Shown here: positions 5,313-10,334 of the stretch, one piece after another | Numbering within the stretch: the stretch's first letter is position 1 | Layout of the letters: the number at the start of each line of letters is the position of its first letter | NCBI GenBank assembly: GCA_002344005.1 | Contig: DDTD01000061.1 | Span: forward strand, 42,391 to 52,724 | DNA length: 10,334 bases | DNA from: Ignavibacteria bacterium UBA2373 | GTDB lineage: Bacteria; Bacteroidota; Ignavibacteria; Kapaibacteriales; UBA961 | Direction: 5' to 3' | Made by a program: the position numbers and the translations under genes | The notes under the pieces: generated by a model | Database searches by the model: none | What the model saw: only the letters and a program-made list of their open reading frames with translations | Told to the model about the DNA's origin: nothing

Positions 5313-6161
5313 TTATTTCCGCCAATCCGCATAGTGTTCTATCTTTTTGAAGATTATTTCCTCATTGCTGTGAACTCCCAATCGTGCAAAGGAATGGCAC
5401 AGCGAATGAATATCTCGCCTGAGTAATTCTCGTGCATGGGGACTGCGCTGAATTTCTATGACTTGAGGAAAATCAATGGCTATGCAATGCGATTGCCACC
5501 ACAAAATATTATATGTGGAAAAATCACCATGTATCCTTCCCAAAGCAACAATATTTTGCAATAATTCCATACTTTGTTGAAAAGCATCACGTGCGATTGC
5601 CGGAGATATATCACAATCGGATAAACGCGGTGCTTCGCCGCTTTCATCACCAATAAATTCCATAAGAATTACTCTGCCGGAATATGCAATCGGCTTCGGT
5701 ACTGCAATATTATGAGAATAAAAATAATGTAATTGCCTGAATTCTTCATATATCCATAATGCTTGCTGGGCATCCACGCCCGTTTTTGTATGCTGCTGAA
5801 CGGCTTTTTCTAAACGCTTGCTGCCAATAAAACGATTATCTCTATAGACGGTATCATTGCGAAATGAACGCACTGTCATATCTGTATAGACCTTTGCTGC
5901 CAATAATTGCTGTTGTTCATTGCGGCAAACATACACCGTAGCTTCCTTGCCACGACGTATCATGCGCACTACTTCATTGATATGACCCTGTTCATAGAGT
6001 TCTTGTAATCCGGATTCATCATAGCGTGTGTCACCGTCTTCATTGATATGTTGTGACATTGCGCGATGGGAGTGCATGGGTTTAGGATTGTGTTTCTTTT
6101 TTGTAAATTTTTCAAATGGGACATACTCGTCCTCATCACTATCAAGAATAGTAAATTTCAT
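5313..6161 (-). CDS. RIO1-family protein kinase/ATPase
   Basis: A 282-aa cytoplasmic atypical protein kinase from the ATG at 6161. RIO signatures in order: nucleotide loop RRGKEATVYVC (about 69-79), AAKVY with K90, RSFRNDTVYRDNRFIGSKR (98-116), the hinge LMEFIGDE (166-173), catalytic loop HGDFSTYN with D213 and N218, and the metal-binding AIDFPQ with D230. All the residues needed for ATP binding and phosphotransfer are present. The first 60 residues are acidic, then basic, and look unstructured. An in-frame TTG at 6191 would add ten residues and is less likely. RIO1 in eukaryotes and archaea matures the small ribosomal subunit; bacterial members have no settled role. It is separated from the recombinase gene by 164 bases and is probably a resident chromosomal gene at the edge of the element. 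Confidence 0.9.
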   Translation of the reverse strand: MKFTILDSDEDEYVPFEKFTKKKHNPKPMHSHRAMSQHINEDGDTRYDESGLQELYEQGHINEVVRMIRRGKEATVYVCRNEQQQLLAAKVYTDMTVRSFRNDTVYRDNRFIGSKRLEKAVQQHTKTGVDAQQALWIYEEFRQLHYFYSHNIAVPKPIAYSGRVILMEFIGDESGEAPRLSDCDISPAIARDAFQQSMELLQNIVALGRIHGDFSTYNILWWQSHCIAIDFPQVIEIQRSPHARELLRRDIHSLCHSFARLGVHSNEEIIFKKIEHYADWRK

Positions 6162-6619
6162 TGTTCTACATAAAATAGACAATAGCCGCAAACCACATAA
6201 TGGCTGTAAGCTATATGTGTGAAAAAAAAATATAATCCAAGCATTATACCGTATGGTATATGTTGAATGTGTTGGAAATAATAAAGAGATTTATACCGAA
6301 ATTATAATGATGACAGGCATTTTCTTGGTTTCTAAGGATATGAAACACAGAAAACGCGAAAATCACTTAATGTTGGGTATAAGACGGCAATAAAGCCGAG
6401 CGACGAGGAATCGCAGGAGAGGAATATGCTCGATAATTGAAGAATAAAGAAATGAAGTGTATTTCTACAGAATTACGACATCAATACGCACACTTTCCCG
6501 CTGCGAAAGAGATTACAAATTTTATCATAAAACATTCTCCTTTTAGATTGATGATTAGAATATCACATGAGAGTGGGCGCAAAATTACAGGAAACAAATG
6601 AAAAAAACAAATCGGAGAT
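6162..6619. other. Gene-free intergenic stretch
   Basis: No convincing coding sequence, tRNA or rRNA is visible on either strand; the short ORFs here overlap the porin terminator or have no family features. The kinase promoter should lie at its left end. Around 6395-6435 a purine-rich segment (CCGAGCGACGAGGAATCGCA) with a possible CGAGC/GCTCG stem resembles the GAGCGnAGCGAGGAATC type of dispersed intergenic repeat found in several bacterial groups. That resemblance is from memory and weak. Confidence 0.3.
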
Positions 6620-6659
6620 AAAAAAAATCCCCCATACGCATCATAATCGCATGAGGGAT
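6620..6659 (-). terminator. Rho-independent terminator of the porin gene
   Basis: On the minus strand ATCCCTCATGCG (6659-6648) pairs with CGTATGGGGGAT (6638-6627) as a 12-bp stem with two G-U pairs and a loop of about 9 bases. It is followed directly by a run of seven T (6626-6620). It lies 26 bases after the porin stop codon. Confidence 0.85.
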
Positions 6660-6685
6660 ACATGCTGTTTAATTGGTTCAAGCAA

Positions 6686-7960
6686 TTATATGCCTAATTC
6701 CATATTCAATCGTGCAATGAAATTTTTGGTTTCTTTGTCTTGTATCATATTCTCTTGAATACGATACATAAGTTCAGTATTAATTCTTACGCGATGACGA
6801 TTGATATATTTATTGACACCCACAGAGATATTTGTTTCTTTGAGGGCTACTCTGCCCGCATCAAGATTGCGTTTGGAAAACAAGGTAGTATCATTCATTC
6901 TCTCGAAAGGAGTGACCGCCGCAAAACGTCCGACAATTTCCCACATAGACGGGAAACAGTAACTTGCTTGTGCTAAAATTCCTGTGCCGAGAAACACAAA
7001 GCGATCATCAACATTTGCGGATTTTGTGACAGGATTATTTTTTGAATCACGCATAGCATATTCGCCATATAATGCCAAGCCGCTGTATTTCAATAAAGCA
7101 TCGGCAAGCAATGTATTCGTAGAAATAAGCTGATTATTGCTGTTTGCGGTTGGTGTATATAATTCAGGACCGAGTTGCCCCATTGTGCGGCGCATGCGGC
7201 TATTGACGGAATAAGTTGCTCCGACAGATAGTTTGGGTGTTTTCTCGCGCAGAACATCGCCTTCAAAATAATCACCACCACCGGTAAAAGCTCCAAATGG
7301 GAGTATCTCCGCTCTGCCTGTATAGCAAAAACCACCGGCACTTGCACCGCTTGTGCTGATAGTATTGCGTCCATCGCCATTGCTGATAGCAGCGCGAAGG
7401 TTCAGCCCCACACCCTCAATAGTATTGCGATACCATCCTTGAAAACCAAAATCACGGTCAATATTGAAGGTGTTATTTACCACAGAACGCTCTGCATATT
7501 GCATCTCTGATGATGACACAACCCTTTGTCTATTGCCCGGCAATTTAGTTTGCCCGAAACCGATTTGCCAGTTATTGTCAAAGTTCCAATACACCACAGC
7601 ATCACGCACGATATTGGGGAACCCTGTGTCGGCAAAGTCCATATCGCCACGAGTGAAAGAAAGCTGGATATTATATGTCAATCGCGGATCGGTAAGAAAA
7701 CCACCAAAACGCAAACGCAAGCGACGCAAAACCCAGTTCTCTCGTGATGTGCTAAGATCTTCATCGGAAACGGTTTCTGTTTGCGCCAATGCCTGCATGC
7801 GAAAACGCATAATCACAAGCATTGTGCTGTCTTTGTTCATAAAAGAAATACCCCGATTATCAACGTCAAGTCGTCCATTGATATACGGTTCTGTTTGAGC
7901 TGCCATCTCACCGACAGCAATGAGACACACCAATCCCATAGAAAGTAAATATTGCTTCAT
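6686..7960 (-). CDS. OprP/OprO-like outer-membrane porin (phosphate-selective porin family)
   Basis: A 424-aa protein from the ATG at 7960, which places a good signal peptide at the N-terminus (MKQYLLSMGLVCLIAVGEMA, cleavage near AAQ at about 22). A GTG at 7972 would add four residues before it and is less likely. The mature protein shows alternating amphipathic strands of a barrel. The early segment WVLRRLRLRFGGFLTDPRLT followed by YNIQLSF, and the later FGQTKLPGNRQRVVSSSEMQ, follow the phosphate-selective porin O/P pattern of arginine-rich strand, then FGQ.K.P..RQ...S. The name does not prove phosphate specificity; in Bacteroidota this family includes general porins. It is monocistronic: its own terminator follows and the upstream gene is divergent. 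Confidence 0.8.
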   Translation of the reverse strand: MKQYLLSMGLVCLIAVGEMAAQTEPYINGRLDVDNRGISFMNKDSTMLVIMRFRMQALAQTETVSDEDLSTSRENWVLRRLRLRFGGFLTDPRLTYNIQLSFTRGDMDFADTGFPNIVRDAVVYWNFDNNWQIGFGQTKLPGNRQRVVSSSEMQYAERSVVNNTFNIDRDFGFQGWYRNTIEGVGLNLRAAISNGDGRNTISTSGASAGGFCYTGRAEILPFGAFTGGGDYFEGDVLREKTPKLSVGATYSVNSRMRRTMGQLGPELYTPTANSNNQLISTNTLLADALLKYSGLALYGEYAMRDSKNNPVTKSANVDDRFVFLGTGILAQASYCFPSMWEIVGRFAAVTPFERMNDTTLFSKRNLDAGRVALKETNISVGVNKYINRHRVRINTELMYRIQENMIQDKETKNFIARLNMELGI

Positions 7961-8138
7961 TGTACCCCACACGAAACAAAAATGAAAGAAAAATATACCC
8001 TACTTATGCGTAAAGTTTCGCAAAAATACGGTAATACGATAGACAAAGCCCCAAAGGACACATTAACCTTCATTAACAAAGTAAAAAAGTCCACAACAAG
8101 GTTATGTCAATCATTTTACCGAATTTTGCCGTGGATTT
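7961..8138. promoter_or_regulatory. Divergent promoter region of porin and oligopeptidase genes
   Basis: This AT-rich spacer must contain the promoters of two divergent genes. On the minus strand TATATTTT (near 7998-7991) resembles the Bacteroidota -7 element, with a TTTTG about 23 bases upstream, slightly wider than usual. On the plus strand TTTTG near 8125-8129 followed by TTATACA is a weak candidate. No operator symmetry stands out. Confidence 0.3.
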
Positions 8139-8162
8139 ATGTATTATACACACAAGGTTTCA

Positions 8163-10199
8163 ATGAATACAATGCCATTATCACCGCCAACAGCGGCAAA
8201 AAAATCACATCTCACCACCATCCATGGTATTACAATAACAGACGATTATTTCTGGCTTCGCGAAAGGGAAAATCCCGAAGTTCTTGATCACCTTCATGCA
8301 GAAAATGCTTACACACAACAGGTTATGGCGCATACCCAAGAATTGCAGGAAGAATTATATAAAGAAATGCGGGCAAAAATAAAAGAAACAGATATGACTT
8401 TCCCCGATAAAATGGGCGATTATTATTATTATTCACGCACAGAAGAAGGGCAGCAATATCCTATCTATTGTCGTCATTATGAAAATGGCGAAGAAGAAAT
8501 AATTCTCGATGTTAATCAACTTGCTGCGGAGCATGCCTATTTTTCACTCGGTACGCTTAAATTAAGTCCCTGCCAAACATTTCTTGCATATTCCTATGAT
8601 GTGGACGGCTCGGAATATTTTCGTATTTCCGTCAAAAATGTACAATCAGGCGAAATAGTAGGACATACTATCACAGACACACATGGTACTGCCGAATGGC
8701 TGTCGGATAGCAGCGGCTTTATTTACACACGTCTTGATGAGCAATTTAGACCATATAAAGTGTTTTATCATGATATTATGCAACCTCAAGAAAAAGACAG
8801 TCTTTTATTTCATGATAAAGATGATGCATTTTTTATTGATATTCATAAATCAAAAGACGGGAAATATATTTTTGTCCAAACGGCAAGTTCCACAACATCG
8901 GAAGCGTGGTTTGTATCATCCCAAGCACCGCTTGGTGAATTACAATGCATAGAACCACGCAATCATGGTCGTGAATATTATGCTGACAGTAAAGATGATA
9001 TCCTATTTATTATGACCAATGATAATGCCAAGAATTTTAAAATCATGCAAACGACAATAGAAAATCCGAGTATAAATTCGTGGCAGGAAATTTGGGCACA
9101 TAATGAAAATCAACGATTGCAATGGATAGAATTATTTGATAAAAAAATGGTTATTTGTTATAGACGAGGCGGATTGCAACGTTTATATATTACTGATTAT
9201 TCATTCCATAATGGCATGGAAATACCCATGCCCGAGCAAACATTTTCTTTAAGCGGAGGACGTAATTTTCAGCCGGATGCAGCTTTTTATCGCTTTAATT
9301 ATACATCACCGATTACTCCGGCTTCCGTCATAGATATTTCTTTCGATGATTATACATTGCATACTCGCAAAACAACGGAAGTGCAAGGATATTCGCCGGA
9401 ACAATATTGCGTGGAATCTCATACAGTTATGGCAGCTGATGGGACAGAAATTCCTCTCACAATCTTAATGAAAAAAGATTTTGTGCGTGATGGCTCACAT
9501 CCATGTTTATTATATGGCTATGGCTCTTATGGTATAAGTATGCCGGATCGTTTTTCGTCGAATATTTTTTCTTTGCTTGACCGTGGATTTTGTTATGCGC
9601 TTGCTCATATTCGTGGTGGCGGTGAGCATGGCGAAAAATGGCATGATCAAGGAAAAATGTTGGAAAAAATCAATACATTTACCGATTTTATTGCTTGCGG
9701 CGATTATCTTACAAAAAATTTATTTACCCAAACGCAAAAAATGGTGATTGAAGGCGGCAGTGCCGGTGGTCTTTTGATGGGTGCCGTTACTAATTTACGC
9801 CCTGATTTATGCAAAGCAGTGATAGCGCATGTTCCTTTTGTTGATGTCATCAATACGATGTTAGATCCGACATTACCTCTGACGGTTACGGAATATGAAG
9901 AATGGGGCAATCCGAATGAAAAACAGTATTTCGATTATATGATGTCATATTCGCCGTATGATAATGTCACAGAAAAAGAGTATCCGAATATTTTGGCTAT
10001 CGGTGGTTTGAATGACCCTCGTGTGTCATATTGGGAACCGGCAAAATGGGTAGCAAAGATACGTGAGAAAAAAACGGATTCTAATATTGTCCTGCTCAAA
10101 ACAAATATGGACTCAGGACATTTCGGTACAACGGGACGTTTTAATTATCTGAAAGAAATTGCTTTTGATTATGCGTATATGATATGGATGACACAATAA
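8163..10199 (+). CDS. ptrB: Oligopeptidase B (protease II), S9A prolyl-oligopeptidase family
   Basis: A 678-aa cytoplasmic serine peptidase that cleaves short peptides after Arg or Lys. There is no signal peptide. The N-terminal 400 residues form the beta-propeller that restricts access to small substrates; HGITITDDYFWLRE near the start is the family's usual opening. The alpha/beta-hydrolase domain shows GYGSYG, the IRGGGEHGEKWHDQGK region and nucleophile S533 in EGGSAGG. It also has VPFVDV, the glutamate-rich TEYEEWGNP that sets basic-residue specificity, D618 in GLNDPRVSYWEPAKW and H653 in DSGHFG. The triad positions match those I recall for E. coli PtrB to within one residue. I chose ATG 8163 because AAGG lies 6 bases upstream (8154-8157); an in-frame ATG at 8139 would add eight residues that look non-conserved. 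It stands alone and is followed by a strong terminator. Confidence 0.93.
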   Translation: MNTMPLSPPTAAKKSHLTTIHGITITDDYFWLRERENPEVLDHLHAENAYTQQVMAHTQELQEELYKEMRAKIKETDMTFPDKMGDYYYYSRTEEGQQYPIYCRHYENGEEEIILDVNQLAAEHAYFSLGTLKLSPCQTFLAYSYDVDGSEYFRISVKNVQSGEIVGHTITDTHGTAEWLSDSSGFIYTRLDEQFRPYKVFYHDIMQPQEKDSLLFHDKDDAFFIDIHKSKDGKYIFVQTASSTTSEAWFVSSQAPLGELQCIEPRNHGREYYADSKDDILFIMTNDNAKNFKIMQTTIENPSINSWQEIWAHNENQRLQWIELFDKKMVICYRRGGLQRLYITDYSFHNGMEIPMPEQTFSLSGGRNFQPDAAFYRFNYTSPITPASVIDISFDDYTLHTRKTTEVQGYSPEQYCVESHTVMAADGTEIPLTILMKKDFVRDGSHPCLLYGYGSYGISMPDRFSSNIFSLLDRGFCYALAHIRGGGEHGEKWHDQGKMLEKINTFTDFIACGDYLTKNLFTQTQKMVIEGGSAGGLLMGAVTNLRPDLCKAVIAHVPFVDVINTMLDPTLPLTVTEYEEWGNPNEKQYFDYMMSYSPYDNVTEKEYPNILAIGGLNDPRVSYWEPAKWVAKIREKKTDSNIVLLKTNMDSGHFGTTGRFNYLKEIAFDYAYMIWMTQ

Positions 10200-10213
10200 T
10201 CATCTTAAAATCG

Positions 10214-10251
10214 AAAAAAAAGGCGAGGATATATTATCCCCGCCTTTTTTT
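10214..10251 (+). terminator. Rho-independent terminator of ptrB
   Basis: GGCGAGGATA (10222-10231) pairs with TATCCCCGCC (10235-10244), a 10-bp stem with one A-C mismatch and a 3-base loop. It is flanked by an A-run and followed by seven T (10245-10251). The matching A and T runs could extend the stem and let it work in both directions. It lies 22 bases past the stop codon; the remaining bases to the window end show no gene. Confidence 0.9.
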
Positions 10252-10334
10252 ATGTTCTTACAACTCTTTGCACATTTGATTATCTCTTTGATTGATTTAT
10301 CTTGTTCAATTATTGCAATTTATACTTATTTTCG

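Noticed and set aside
6481..6681. 66-codon minus-strand ORF downstream of the porin
   Set aside because: It is read through the porin terminator stem, and its sequence is low-information and unlike any family I know.
7464..7898. 144-codon plus-strand ORF inside the porin gene
   Set aside because: It is antisense to a well-supported porin, has no family features and a shadow-like composition.
7952..8287. 111-codon plus-strand ORF over the divergent spacer
   Set aside because: It overlaps the start of ptrB in another frame, covers the promoter region and has no recognisable domain.

Overview
The window looks like a chromosomal stretch from a Bacteroidota/FCB-group bacterium. This rests on the Bacteroidota-type tyrosine recombinase with its extra N-terminal domain, the outer-membrane beta-barrel proteins, weak ribosome-binding sites and a TAnnTTTG-type promoter element. 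The exact lineage cannot be read from the sequence.

Positions 1-5147 form an integron-like region. A 355-aa XerD-like tyrosine recombinase (4080-5147, minus) is followed on its 3' side by sites shaped like integron attC sites: 7-bp core sites (ACCTAAC / GTTAGGT) bounding long imperfect inverted repeats. Reading on the minus strand away from the recombinase gene, I see: two 33-bp palindromes (3978-4010 and 4047-4079); an attI-like or collapsed attC junction (about 3837-3872); a tiny unit (3628-3843) carrying a 134-bp attC-like site (3622-3755) and a plus-strand 51-codon ORF; and a large unit (50-3628) with three co-directional genes, a response regulator, its sensor kinase and an Omp85-type barrel protein, closed by a second attC whose left part lies outside the window (1-56). 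The core at the start of the large unit (50-63) is complementary to the core at its other end (3615-3628), as expected for a cassette formed from a circle. The recombinase has all catalytic residues but appears to lack the extra segment that defines IntI integrases, so the pairing of this enzyme with attC-like sites is the most interesting hypothesis here.

Within the large unit the regulator and kinase genes overlap by ATGA. A PhoB-box-like element (two 7-bp direct repeats TTTWGAA separated by GAAA) sits just upstream of the regulator gene and again just upstream of the barrel gene. This suggests a self-contained sensory module that controls itself and its outer-membrane target.

Positions 5148-10334 look like ordinary chromosomal genes: a bacterial RIO1-type kinase (5313-6161, minus), an approximately 450-bp gene-free stretch, an OprP-like porin with its own terminator (6686-7960, minus), and a divergent oligopeptidase B gene (8163-10199, plus) ending in a strong intrinsic terminator.
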